A model generated the notes under the pieces. It ran no database searches. It had not been told where the DNA came from and worked only from the letters and a program-made list of their open reading frames with translations. 64,000 bases of DNA from Axinella damicornis (Eukaryota; Porifera; Demospongiae; Axinellida; Axinellidae), in NCBI GenBank assembly GCA_963931865.1, contig OZ007515.1:4575321-4639320 (forward strand). Direction: 5' to 3'. Positions within the stretch are counted from its first letter, which is position 1. The number at the start of each line of letters is the position of its first letter. Made by a program: the position numbers and the translations under genes. This document shows positions 1 through 11,500 of this stretch, one piece after another.

Positions 1-78
1 TGTATCATCCGGAGAGATAGCTGTGCTATAACTATTGTGCTTCACTGCTTTCACTGTATTATATGTACCCCCCATCAG

Positions 79-3060
79 GACACTGTTGTCAGCCGGGGAG
101 ATTTCTCTGATGCCATTCCTGGACTAGCAGACGAATTCTCCATTGATCCTGATCATGGCCGAGTTGTCCTTCCAGAGAACCTGATTCTGAAGGAGACACA
201 ACATACCAGACGTAGCCTGTCCCCTTCACGGGACCGCAGCCTGTCCCCAGCACGAGGAGAAGAGCAGTCACCTACACCAAGAGGGACTAAAAGTGGCGTA
301 GTGGCAAACCACTGCCATGAAGATGACAGACAGACACGTAAGTTGTTTTAGTCTTCTACTCCGTTTCACCCCTCGCAGCATGGCAGAGACACATGGGAGG
401 CTATGTTGTTTGGCATTATGCATGAGTGCAGTTTTCTGACTGCATTGCTCATATCCATGTTATCCAGTTGCTCTTTGAAAATACAGTTGACCCCAGAGGA
501 GGCCGGCCAAGGTTGACCTTTGCTGACAAGGTCTCATTAAATCACGTTACTTCCATAGACAATGTTTCGACAGTTTTCACCGTCGCACCCCAATGCAATC
601 ACCTGGAATATCGACTCGCAGCGAAGCATAGGTATCTGTTGTCATTATAAAAGGCCGAGCCCCTCAAGATTCAGCTGTGGTATGGCAGAACGAGTGGAAG
701 TAGTCTCCCTGGCCAGACGGTCCCCCTTGCGCACTGCAAACGTCTGGCTCGTGAGACTGGAGTGGAGGTTCAGGGCCATCTCGTCGATTTGCAGACGGTC
801 CCCTTGCGCACTGCAAACGTCTGGCTCGTGAGACTGGAGTGGAGGTTCAGGGCCATCTCGTCGATTTGCAGAGTGCGTTTGAGGATTGCCAACTGCAAAC
901 ACTCTACAGCAGCCACAGAAACGGTCTTCTATTCGTAGGGCTATTTGCAATAACTTTTAACAATCCACTCGTCCACTCATCACATGACAGAAGAAAGTCA
1001 ATAATATATAAGTATCACCATAGTACCAAGCTATACCGGAAAATATCACGAGTTTGTTGCCGTAGTATTGTTACGAGTGCGAAGCACGAGTAACAATGCC
1101 AAAGGCAACAAACGAGTGATATGTTTCCGGTATAGCTTGGTACTATGGTGATACTGATTTTATCATACAAACCTGGAATTTCATTGCACGTTCCTCTACC
1201 AATGAACGTAGCGAATGCGCGTTACCATAGCTTGCTTGACGACAATATTTTCATTTCTGGTTGCCAACCCTGGCGTTAGTACAGCAAGCTACAAACGCTT
1301 TGGCGAGAAGGCCTGCGTACCAAGCCCAAGGCGGAACCACGCCGATAACTGGCAGCTGTACGGTCGATCCACGCTGATGACTGGCAGTTGTACGGTCCAT
1401 TTCAAACGGGATGCCCAAGTATACGAACGAGTTCAACCTCGACTTCCGGGATGTAAGTCAGCCCTCTTCAGGAGCCCAAAAGGTAGTCAGTACCAGCTAG
1501 TCCAGGTAGTCTCTGACATGAAACTATCACAGATTTGCTGTAGCGCACGTGACTTACTGTACATAATACGGATCTCTCGCGTGACCTACAGTACTAATAC
1601 GGATTTTTCACGTGACCTACTGTACAAAATACGGGTTTTTATCAACTGCGCTTGCGTACCAGGCTTTCCCATTGACTGCTGTACATTATTCAAACGTAGG
1701 TGTATGATAATTACTTGTATATAGTACATCCAGTAGTCCCATCTTGCACCTGATTAGTGTACCTGATCTGTTACCCAGATAGGAGACAACTAAGCACTAT
1801 TCATTGTGTGAATGATCAGGTCAGATGGGGTCAGTTTTTAAACAACCTTACTACATGACATTGTACTATCCTTTAGGTGTACTAAGGTCCAGTTCGGATA
1901 CCCTTCACAGTATACCTTTACACCAGCTACGGGATACAGTACAGTCACATGATCCACTAGTTGTATTAAACAAGGAGCTGGAGAACGAGCTGAGGAGCCA
2001 GGAACACCAGATCAGACAACAGCAGGAGCAGATTGCAAGGCTTCGTATCGAGCTGACCAAAATGGCCGCCAATGGGAATGAGACTGAGCAAGAGCTAGCA
2101 GAGCAGCGAGCAGAGAGTGACCAGTTGAAGCAGACCCTGTCACTTATTCAAAATGAAAATGTTGAATTGAGAAGGAGGGTTGCAGACCAAGGTGAAACAC
2201 TTGGTCAACTTTGGCAGAGAAACACTCAGCTTGAAGACCAGCTACAGCAAAAGAATACAGCATTATCAGAGCCAGTCCATTTTTGGGAGGTATCACGTAA
2301 AGAGGTGGAGGTTTTACCAAAAATTCTTGGGACTGGTGCGTGGGGGTGGGTCTCCGAGGCCATCTTCCGTGGCAAGCTGGTGGCAGTGAAACGTCTGCAT
2401 AAGGACATCGTGTCTCAGTTCACAATTGACCACATTCGCAGGGAGGTCAACATTATGGCACAGGTGAGGCATCCCAACCTTGTCCTCTTCATGGCAGCAG
2501 TGTTGGATGGTGAGGAAGGACCCCTGATCATCACGGAGATCCTCAGCACGAGTCTTCGCAAAGCAGCTAACCAGAACATCCTTGGGGGGAATTCTGTGAA
2601 ATTGAGTGTGTTTCAAGATGTGGCAGCTGCATTGAACTACTTGCACCAACACAGGGAACCGATAATCCATCGAGACGTCAGCAGTAGTAACGTTTTATTA
2701 GAGTCCCTCCCCCAAGACACCTGGAGAGGAAAACTATCGGACTTTGGGTCTGCCAACCTGGCCAGGTCTTCGACCACTCCAGGCGAAGGTGCAGTAGTGT
2801 ATGCAGCACCTGAGGCAGCTATGGGACCTCAGACTCCAAAAATGGATGTTTACAGCTTTGGAATTCTCATTTGTGAGATTGTAACTGGTGAATTTCCTAG
2901 CGATACCGGTGTGCACAGAATGCTGCTCTCTGTGAAGCAGACATGGCCTTCCATCCACAGACTGACAACAGAGTGTGTTGAGCGCAGTGTACTACAAAGA
3001 GCCACAATGAACAAAGTTTTGCAAAATCTTAAAACTGTGTGTATTGATTTATGTCACTGA
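79..3060 (+). CDS. TKL-like coiled-coil protein kinase, 3' part (5' end outside window)
   Basis: Two exons are visible: 79-337 (after acceptor cag at 76-78, before donor gtaagt) and 1877-3060 (after acceptor tttag). The phases match: 1 nt left over, 2 nt completed. Exon 79-337 encodes a Ser/Pro/Arg-rich linker with repeated RSLSPSRD-like text. In the second exon, counted from the Met codon at 1825, residues about 48-150 are a Gln/Glu-rich coiled coil and 155-400 are a kinase domain. Visible kinase residues are the G-loop GTGAWGWV (169-176), Lys189, alpha-C Glu207, HRD (282-284), DFG (306-308) and APE (328-330). All catalytic residues are present, so it should be an active Ser/Thr or dual-specificity kinase of the tyrosine-kinase-like group. 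The Met at 1825 lies before the acceptor and is probably intronic. Substrate and exact family are unknown to me. The stop at 3058-3060 is about 600 bp from the convergent DPH2 stop. Confidence 0.85.
714..871 (+). repeat. Tandem duplication, about 79 bp x2
   Basis: Two almost identical adjacent copies begin with gacggtcccc(c)ttgcgcac and end with catctcgtcgatttgcag. They differ mainly by one C in a C run. No coding role is evident. Confidence 0.85.
1001..1163. mobile_element. Long palindrome / foldback element
   Basis: The outer arms (about 1001-1049 and 1116-1163) are near-perfect reverse complements around agtatcaccatagtaccaag. The middle contains a second stem, ttgttacgagtgc / gcacgagtaacaa, with a gaa loop at about 1073-1101. 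The whole unit can fold into one hairpin of about 160 nt. It is probably a foldback MITE. No clear target-site duplication was seen. Confidence 0.7.
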
Positions 3061-3279
3061 TTACAAAGTTGATTAAAGAGCTATGAATATGCCTATGATT
3101 GTGCAGTACTCTTGAGATTGTACTCTGATTCATGTGTGTAAGCAGCAGCTATTCCAGTAGTTCCCTCCACTGCAGTAGAGACCTTGCTCTCACCAAGCCT
3201 CTGTTTCAGACCTTGCCAACTCCGGGACTGCAGATACTCAGCTGCATGGGGATTGGATGTTGGGGTATACACCTTGGAT

Positions 3280-3386
3280 TAGCCTCGTTCCCAGGCCTTC
3301 TGCACCTCGATCCAGTTTTTGATTGCTTGCAAAAATGCATACTGATTATCAAAAACTGGAGGTGTAGAAGGCCTGGGAATGAGGCT
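3280..3386. mobile_element. Foldback MITE, TAGCCTCGTTCCCAGGCC family
   Basis: Begins TAGCCTCGTTCCCAGGCC and ends ggcctgggaatgaggct. The arms continue inward (ttctgcacctc... / ...gaggtgtagaa; ccagtttttgat / atcaaaaactgg), so almost the whole 107 bp is a hairpin. A partial second copy of the right arm follows at 3395-3424. It lies between the convergent kinase and DPH2 genes. Confidence 0.85.
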
Positions 3387-3662
3387 TCCTGGTGTATACA
3401 TGTAGAAGGCCTGGGAATGCATGAGGCATCCTGGTGTATGTACGATCATGCTGGAGTTTGGAAGGGAGATTCTGAACACATTTTATCCCTACACGCATCA
3501 GGAGAAATTCCCATCTGCTTCTATAATGAGTTGTAACTACCGTCTGCCTACCAGCTGACGACTGGAGAGCAACTTCCATCTTAGATCTTGGCACTAACGC
3601 ACCTGCTTGAGTACCTGTACAGTACACAGTCATATTCCATGTGCATTATTCTTCATGAAAGA

Positions 3663-6600
3663 TTATAAATTAGCCAAACCTCTCTCTTCATAATTCAGCT
3701 GGGACGGCAGCAAGCCCCCGGTGATCAAAGAGTACTCAGGCTCCTGGTGCAGAAAATACCTTGCAACAGTTACCACTACGTATGTAATATTCCTCATACA
3801 GTACAGTTTAGTACCTCTGGTTTGGTATTCTCATCCACTTGCACATGAAATGCAGCCCCTGTGTGAGGTTGGATGGAGGAAGAAGTGACACTTTGCAGTG
3901 GCGGATTTAGGGGGGTAAGGCACTGCACCCCCCTTTGGCGGCTAGTAAAAGTATCTTACAAAGTCATAAGTCTATTGTACAGCAGTTTTGGATTTGTTCC
4001 GATCATCATTTTTAGTCTCCAGTGCTAGACAAGTCACCTTGAACTTCAAAACTCAGGTCAGACGTGTCATGAATGCGCACATTCACATGAACGGTAGTGG
4101 GTGTGGCAACACAAAAATTTTAGACCACACTTCGCGTGCCAGTGGCTGAACCCCCCTTTCTAAATCCTAAATCCGCCAAATGTATTCATCGGTGGATTGT
4201 GTAGACTTGTGCAGAGGTGGACCAGTTTACATATTGACATGAGTGGCAGCAAGCAGTGCATGTACTATTACACACATTCCAACACATGGAAAGTACCTGG
4301 GAAGAGCTCCTGATAGTCAGTGACACAATCTCCACTCCAATCTCGAGACCTGCACAGGAGCAGTGAGCACTTTGCAAACAGCACAGCACTAAACAGGTAC
4401 GTGTATTAATTGTGTACATACCTCAAACAAGCAACTTCCATTTCATAGGGAGTGACCACCGGTTTGTAGAAGTCCTGTACAGAGTTTGAAATTTGTTGTC
4501 AATAATAGCATAGGTTATGGACACAGATGTACACGTATACACAGGAGCCAGCGTGTATGTACCTGTGAGTCCACCAGGCTGTTCTCGGGACATGCAACAA
4601 GCACAAAGATGTCAATCTCCAGGAAGTTGGCCATCTTGGCAACATTCAGCTTCCCAACTGCAATAGTGTAATACTGTGGAAGAATTAATACGGCAGGACA
4701 TGTATCTGAGCCTCATTCCCCAACATTCATCACTTGTGGTAAGTGGAAGATTGGACGATTGGGTTCCTTTCTAGCATCTGACTACAGTGTTGAAACATTG
4801 GAGTTCATTTCTTCCATCCCTGCCTCGAGCCCAGGCACAGAGGATCAGGGGAGAAGAGAGCTTCCTTCCTCCCCCCCCCCCCCCCCCCCCCCCCCAATAA
4901 AACTCAGGATGCCTGACCACGCGTTTGAATTAGGCTAAGAACATTTTCGTGGCAAGCCAACTTTCCCTAGTATCCATCCAGCATCAACTTAATTTTAACA
5001 AAGTATGCATACCTTCTTTTGTGCTTGCTTCAGAATCTTCTTCAATCTTTCCATGATGCCCAGGTAGTCAGCTTTGTATACAAGTCGAGTCAACAGAACA
5101 ATGAACTCGGAACTGAATACACAGGCACAAGAAAAGGAGCTGCACTTACCGGCTCCAAGAGTGCCAACCAGAATCCCAACTCTCCTCGCCTCTTTCGCTT
5201 TCTGTACCAAGAAGTACCTGCGAGGTCACAAATGCAAGGATTAAGTCAAACCACTAATTCATTTAGAAAATCGTTGGGGGGGGGGCTGAGTCAAACCAGT
5301 AACTCACCAAGGAGATAGATATTGCTATAGCTTGTGGGGAAGCACATGGCTGTTGGCAGCATTGTGTCATGTACTATACACAATACCTTCTTCCCAGGGC
5401 CTTGTTAACATTGATGGTCTCTTTTCTGCTCTGCCGAGTGGTGGGATTATAGCTGCAAAACTGAGCACCCCGTGAAAGAAAGCAATTGCATATTCATGAG
5501 AACACTCACAACATGGATGGTCCGTACCTACAATGTAGTCTCGTGCCCAGCCGGAAACACCTATGGAAATCCATCTGGTAACAATCAGCAGTTTTCTTGG
5601 CATAGTGGTGTAGTGTAGAATGCAATCAGGGTGATCATTTATAAGTTATAAATCACTTGCATCTGGCAAAAATCGCTAGGGCGCCATATTTGCATAGTCT
5701 CGTGCCATCAAAATTGATGATACGGCATTTCTATTGGCATGTTCAAATTCCTCCATGAACGTGTGGTTTTTTGACAAGTACCAAGAAAACATCCGATTGT
5801 TACCAGACAGATTTTCCGAGGTGGTTCCGGCTGGGCACGAGACATATTCATACCTGACATCTGTTGTAATTCAGAATAAGATTGGTGAGAGTGGGCCCCT
5901 CAAATCCTATGTAAAACATCTGATATTCTTCAACTGGTTTTCGTAGTACAAATGTCCTCCCAAACCTGCAAAATGTGTACAAAAGGAACATGCAATCCAT
6001 TTACATGTACATCAGGAAGAGGTGCACTATCGGCAGTATCAATGTGTACCGTGCATGCTTGTGTCTTTGAGGATCCGCTGCATCCTGCAAAGCAATGATT
6101 TGAATTATTGGATGACAATACCTGTGGCTTAGCCAACAAGTCATAACAAGATGTTTACGTACTTGCTGATCCTCTGGGAATTCCTCCACCCCCACATTCT
6201 CCTCCTCAATGCTCAAATGTTCCTTTGTTTGTTCTAAGGCAACGCTAGTCTTATCTCCTCTCCTTTGAGGTGGCTGATCAGCAAGATAGCCATGTGTGGT
6301 GGACCGTTCTGCTGCCAATGTATCGTCCATTGCTGCTGCTGTTTTGGCCTTGTTCGACAACGTAGAACTGCACATTCCTCGTTCCTGTCCTCCACATGAA
6401 CAGGCACACATGCCCTTCACATCACCAGAACCTGATCTGTGCTGCACAGGCTCTGGGAGTACCAGACTTGAAACAACACAGTTTGGGTACTCACTGGACA
6501 CATGGCTTGTAAATCCATCTGCAATAAAATTTGGGAGAGGGGGGGAGGGGGGGACCAGAATTTGTTACAGCTACAACTGCAGTTGGTTAACGGTCAAAGG

Positions 6601-8383
6601 GTGTAATCAACTCTATCGCAGTTGCAGATATTATTACTCTCCAAAGCTACATTCCACCCACAAAATAGCCTCATTCCCAGGCTGCTGGGTGGAGGACTGG
6701 GAATGAGACTACCAACGACATGAGGAGACAAACAGCACATTAGCTCTTTCATACTGTCGATAACAAGATCAATAACAGGTGAAACACTTATGATGTGCCC
6801 CTCATTCAATGACCCTCTTTGACTTGAGACTGTTCACCTCTTATAAATTAGGGTTAATTTACCACTTTTTTACGGTCTCATTCCCAGGCTGCTGGATAGT
6901 GGGCTGGGAATGAGGCCACCTATGTTAACAGGAGACAATAGCAATCTTTCATACTGTCAGTAGTATTCAGAGGATCAATAGCAGGCAACACACTTACAAT
7001 GAGCCCCTCATTGATTGACCGTATTTGACTTGAGACTGTTCATCTGCTACAAACTAGGCTATTTGATCACCTATGGCTTTCCTGTATAATTCTCCTTACC
7101 TACGCAATGGGCATATACTGTGTCGTACAGCACCAGAATGTCAGCCTGTCTGTCAGGATAGAGCTCCCTGAACACAGTCACACAGTGCAGGACATCAACA
7201 GTCTCACGTCCAAACACGTAGAGCACTGGAAGTCGCCTCGTCCTACGAGACCAGGACAGTAACGATGTTTGTTAACTAGCAAAGGGGATCTCAGACAAAG
7301 CATACACATACAATCATGTTAATGGGTGGGCATGGTTAGAGTCACATGGAGCACGAAAATCTGAGAGATGTAACCTACAAGCTGAAAGACAGACCCCCAA
7401 TGTAATTTGGTCAGTAAAAGAGTAAAAGCTATGAAACTCTTTAAGGGTACATGGTGTTGCTAAGTAATGCGTACTGTGTGAGACAACCAGGTCCGAAATG
7501 AATGATGCCGTCAGCTTGTACATGTTCAGCCGCCACCTCATCCACACAACAGCTACAAGAGGAAGGACAGAGGAGAATAAACGTAATCAGCACTGCAGTT
7601 GATTGCTGTAGGTACGCCAATGGACAACCTTCCGTATGAAGTGTCTCCAAGAACAAAGAGACTTGCTCCTGTTTCTTTACTCAGCAATGACGTCACTCTC
7701 GCTGCATCATGCAGCAAGAAATCAGGGAACTGCAGGGCAACCTAAGTAGAACAGGTACAGATGAGTAGGGGGATTAGTAGTAACAGGGATGTCAATAGTC
7801 TCGGAACCAGACCCTTCACATGGGGAGGAGGTATGGAATGGCACGTGCCTACATTTTGAGTGGTCCAATCGGAATGCAATTATGCGTGGGTAATTAGCGA
7901 TCAACTATGATACCACATGTACGATCACAGTCGACCTGCTCATTGTTCCCCTCAACTTTTAGTCTAACACTCACAGGTAACACGACATAGCACAGTGTCT
8001 AGTCACTGGTGACACTGAATGTCTGGAAAATGGTTTGGATGACGTCATTTGCAATCAACGCTTCTGATTCGTCAGGTCAACATTCCGTTCAGAGGACAAC
8101 TCGAATGTAAACGTGTGCCCAGACCCTACCTCCTCCCTGTGTGAAGGGTCTGGTTCTGGGACTAGAAACAGGGGTGACAAGTCGTGGAATTATGGCGTAT
8201 GAGCTTCACCCTCTGAAGGTTTGTATCTGATTTGATGAACTCCACACATCTTGCAATCTCAAAGTATCGTCTGAGCTCCTTCTCATTCTCCCCACCGGCA
8301 GTGGAGGGCCTCTGGGGGTGGGTGGACTCAACCTGACGGGAGAGAGCCTCCTGACCATCACTGCTGAAAGCTGTCGAGCTCAT
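3663..8383 (-). CDS. DPH2: Diphthamide biosynthesis protein DPH2 (15 exons, complete)
   Basis: Exons (+ coordinates, in gene order): 8383-8210, 7741-7629, 7552-7475, 7242-7100, 6518-6163, 6084-6011, 5965-5854, 5460-5387, 5217-5150, 5071-5013, 4673-4563, 4474-4422, 4349-4297, 3858-3815, 3743-3663. All junctions are GT..AG with matching phase; the total is 1593 nt, 530 aa plus stop. DPH2 partners DPH1 in the radical 3-amino-3-carboxypropyl transfer from S-adenosylmethionine to the EF2 histidine, the first diphthamide step, in the cytosol. Family landmarks are VALQFPD (after residue 58), [65 protein letters not shown] and YSLITG. Cys97/98, Cys119 and Cys445 match the family's iron-sulfur-type cysteines. 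The start MSSTAFSS fits the family; an in-frame Met 14 codons upstream (8425) is possible. Residues around 180-290 are an unusual hydrophilic insert. Confidence 0.93.
3897..4180. mobile_element. MITE with TGGCGGATTTAGG / CTAAATCCGCCA ends
   Basis: Inverted terminal sequences tggcggatttaggggggt and accccccctttctaaatcctaaatccgcca-like text bound about 280 bp in the DPH2 intron between exons 3858 and 4349. The left end cagtggcggatttagg resembles hAT-type termini; that class is inference. No transposase is visible. Confidence 0.6.
4871..4895 (+). repeat. Poly-C tract (25 bp)
   Basis: Uninterrupted C run in a DPH2 intron (poly-G on the sense strand of that gene). It is one of at least seven C or G runs over 20 bp in the window; the others are listed separately. 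Confidence 0.95.
5536..5848. mobile_element. Foldback element with TAGTCTCGTGCCCAGCCGG ends
   Basis: Left arm 5536-5605 (tagtctcgtgcccagccgg...tctggtaacaatc...ttttcttgg) is an inverted, imperfect copy of 5777-5848. The terminal text is close to TAGCCTCGTTCCCAGGCC, so this is probably a diverged relative. Its right edge lies only about 5 bp past the 5' splice site of DPH2 exon 5965-5854. Confidence 0.65.
6640..7075 (+). repeat. Tandem duplication of about 210 bp, each copy carrying a short foldback element
   Basis: Both copies contain tctttcatactgtc, acttgagactgttca and a small hairpin (6666-6711 and 6875-6917) of the form tctcattcccaggctgctgg...ctgggaatgag. The duplication therefore post-dates the insertion. 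It lies in the DPH2 intron between exons 6518 and 7100. Confidence 0.75.
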
Positions 8384-8596
8384 GACTCGACTGCAACTAG
8401 CTGTGACATCATAACTATTGTACATCCGGCCGGATTATGTCATAATTGGATAGATACTGGGTATAGGTATGCGATCGGCATCCAAATAATCGTTACAGTA
8501 TAGGTAAATATAACTGTCTTGGTGCAGATGCCTGGTAAGCTAGTATAAATCTATCATCGTGAGTTGGATTTGTGTGCAGCACTTGTCTGATCGAAG
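8384..8596. promoter_or_regulatory. Bidirectional promoter region between DPH2 and FHOD
   Basis: The two start codons (DPH2 on -, FHOD on +) are 213 bp apart with no other gene between them, so both promoters and both 5' UTRs must share this stretch unless upstream non-coding exons exist. No classical TATA box was recognised. The role is inferred from layout only. Confidence 0.55.
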
Positions 8597-11500
8597 ATGA
8601 CAACGTCGTACGAGTTTCGAGTGCAATTTGTTGACGACGTGGACCCCTTCAACGTGTTGGCGAGCATCAAGCATGCGGAGCCCACGGTACCTAAACGCTT
8701 CAACTTCGTCTCCGATCTCCCTCTCTACGACCAAGTTCCAGGACTAAAGAAGCACCTCCGGGCACCCCACAAGGTACATAGTTTCGTATGTTTATGTACG
8801 TATGTATGCCTTCACGTTCTCATAGTTTACTGTAAGCTTGTAAAGCACTTCACTTGCCAAGTTGTACACAGTGCTACAGACAGGGCTAGGCTATAGGGTA
8901 TAATGTAGATGTTGTGTTGAAGTACATTTTGTTTTTTGCAAACATAGGAAAGTGCGTAAACAAATTTATTATGGGTGCTTGCACCTTGTGCACACACCAT
9001 TTCACCTGGGGGGTGCCGCTACATGCCAGCTGTACCACCTCCTCCTTTTGATGCCATCATAAAAGCTGGTTGGGGAAGGCATGTCTGTAGCAGACCAGTG
9101 TGTACAGGACTACTAAAACGGTTCCCTTCTGGAATGTTCCGTGGTATTTGTAGAGTGTGGGAAATGTGAGTCTAGTTCATGTATAATTTGTTCCTGATTT
9201 ACTGGGGCATGCATACACACGCTGTTCCCCTACCCTGTGCATATCAGCCAGCCCAATCAGACATAACCTTGTTAACATGCCACCCAAATTACTCGGTACA
9301 CGTCACTGATGGTACACGTCACTGCTATAGCTACCCTTCACCAATGCTACCCATCACGGACTGACCAGTTTCCTCGTAACAGTGTTCCTAGCACTCGATC
9401 CTCCATCGATCTTGTATGTTGTAATCTATTTTTGCTACGTCACCGCAGGACGCTCTTGTAACTTAGCATGCAATGGTCTTTGTTACACAGGGAAAAGTCT
9501 TACGTCTCTCGTAACAGTGTTCCTAACACTCGATCCTCCATCTTGTATGTTGTAATCTATTTTTGCTACATCATCGCAGGACGCTCTTGTAACTTAGCAT
9601 GCAATGGTGTAGAATGTTCTACTGACAAGGCAGCTGTACTTGATCAGGCGTTGCTACACAGGGAAATGCCTACGTCTCTCTACTGTAGGCAACCATACTG
9701 GGAATGCTTTTGGGTATCAGAAGCCATGGCGATTTTTGTTTGTAGAGAAGATGGAAGTTTGGCCAGGAAAGCTTACCTCCAATTATAGTACTTGCTTTGA
9801 GTAATCATTGCTTAGCCCTGAGGTAAGGATACCTTTTTAAGGAAGTAGTGGCAAGCTCGGTGCACTTGTGCGCTTCTTTTTAGATTTACTTATTCTATTG
9901 TTTCTGTTGTTGTAGTGTAATTGCAAGAATCTTGTTAATGGCGAGAATCTTAGAAATGGTACCACAAGTAGCCGAGGTATATGCTAATAGACGAGATGTA
10001 CTTTTCTAACTTTTGTGTGGATTCAGAGCTAGTGTGTATTCCTAATTTGGTATTAGTTGCCTGTATACAGTACTAATTATCTCTGTTACTCAGCAGTTAA
10101 TGGATAGCTTATCTTCCCTCATTACTGAAATGTGGGACACTAGAAACCACTAATGGACAAGGAAAATGCCTACCAACCATGTTGAACGTGGGTCTCACGG
10201 ACTCTTTGCCACTGTAGATGCAAACCAAAAGATAATACATGCATGACATGAATGTTGACTGTTGATCTATGGTACTGGAGTAGTAGGAGGTGTGTCGTGC
10301 AACATTGATCGATCAATGTTCTTTTACGCCACACCACAGCAGGGCAGCTGGCCACATTTGACTCAACCATATTACGTGATAGGTTTATACTCACTGTTGC
10401 ATTGTTGACCAGCTGATAGCCCTTCTCAAACCCTAACATACATACACAGCTGGTCTCCCTCTCCGACTCAATAGAGAGGTAATATGAGATTACCTGCTTC
10501 CACATCTCTTCTCTTATGTCTGTGTGACTCCGTAATGACCTGGCCAGTCAAATCTTGGCTGAGGGTCCTCGGTAATTTTGGCTGAACTCTCCGAGCCTGG
10601 CATACACATTGTGGGATGCAGACGACAATAGCATTGCAGCAAGCATAGTTCATCATCTGCATACAATGTGGATATCATTCCATCCTATTATGCGCAATGG
10701 TTACCAATTGCACGACCTTCGACCCCACCCACTCCAGACAGTGTGGATATGAGATATTAGGTCTGGCAAGGATCTGCAGGGCACGTATGAGGGTCTGGGA
10801 ACGAGACTAGGTCTGACCTGAAGCCATCTGGGGTGGTGTGAGTAGCAAAACAAGGTGTAATCCAGCAGTAGTCCCCTATTCATAGACAGTTCCAAAGCTC
10901 TACATCCTGAGTTGTGTACCCCCAAACCACTCCTCAAAGTACAGTACATTCTCCTAACTACTTCCTGTCCTATTGTGTTGTGATCCTCCAAGGTTCTTCC
11001 TTTCCGATGGCATTCCAGGAAACATTAGCATGGTTTAGGAACCATGGGTGTCCAGTCTAGTGTGCTCTGAATGTCAGCCTAAATAGTTCTGTCTGTCTCT
11101 CTGTCAGTCTGTCTGTGTGGATGAGTGTATGAGCATGGGCTAGTGCGGAGGAAGTCCCAACCATACTCTCTCAACACGTGGTGAACTAGACGTTTCATGA
11201 TTCACAGCCTTTAAGATGTATGCCTGAGTGGTTCCTTGGGCCCCTCTTTGAATCTCTTCGAATCTACTCAAACACACCACTGTGGTTGTATGTATGCCGG
11301 CACTCAGGGGGCTTTTGTGTCTACCCTTCAAAGTCCCTCCATGTAGTCTGGTTCACATTGTCAGCTCAATATCCTCCCAGTGATTGACAGAGCATTTTCA
11401 GCCCCTCTCCCTGTCACTCCAATGTTGTTCTGTCTACTAGTACTAGCCTGGTTCTCACATTGTCAGCTTATCCTGAGGTGGCAATTACAGGTGTATACTA

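Larger units (their letters stand above)
338..1876 (+). other. Kinase intron with short repeats
   Basis: Intron between the two kinase exons. It contains a tandem duplication of about 79 bp (714-871), a long palindrome (1001-1163), and three diverged copies of a 33-35 bp unit around 1545-1640 (core cgtgacctactgtac.aatacgg). An apparent reading frame at 1215-1724 has no recognisable domain and lies wholly inside the intron. Confidence 0.7.

Noticed and set aside
1215..1724. 169-codon + frame
   Set aside because: Lies inside the kinase intron, contains repeated non-coding units, no recognisable domain.
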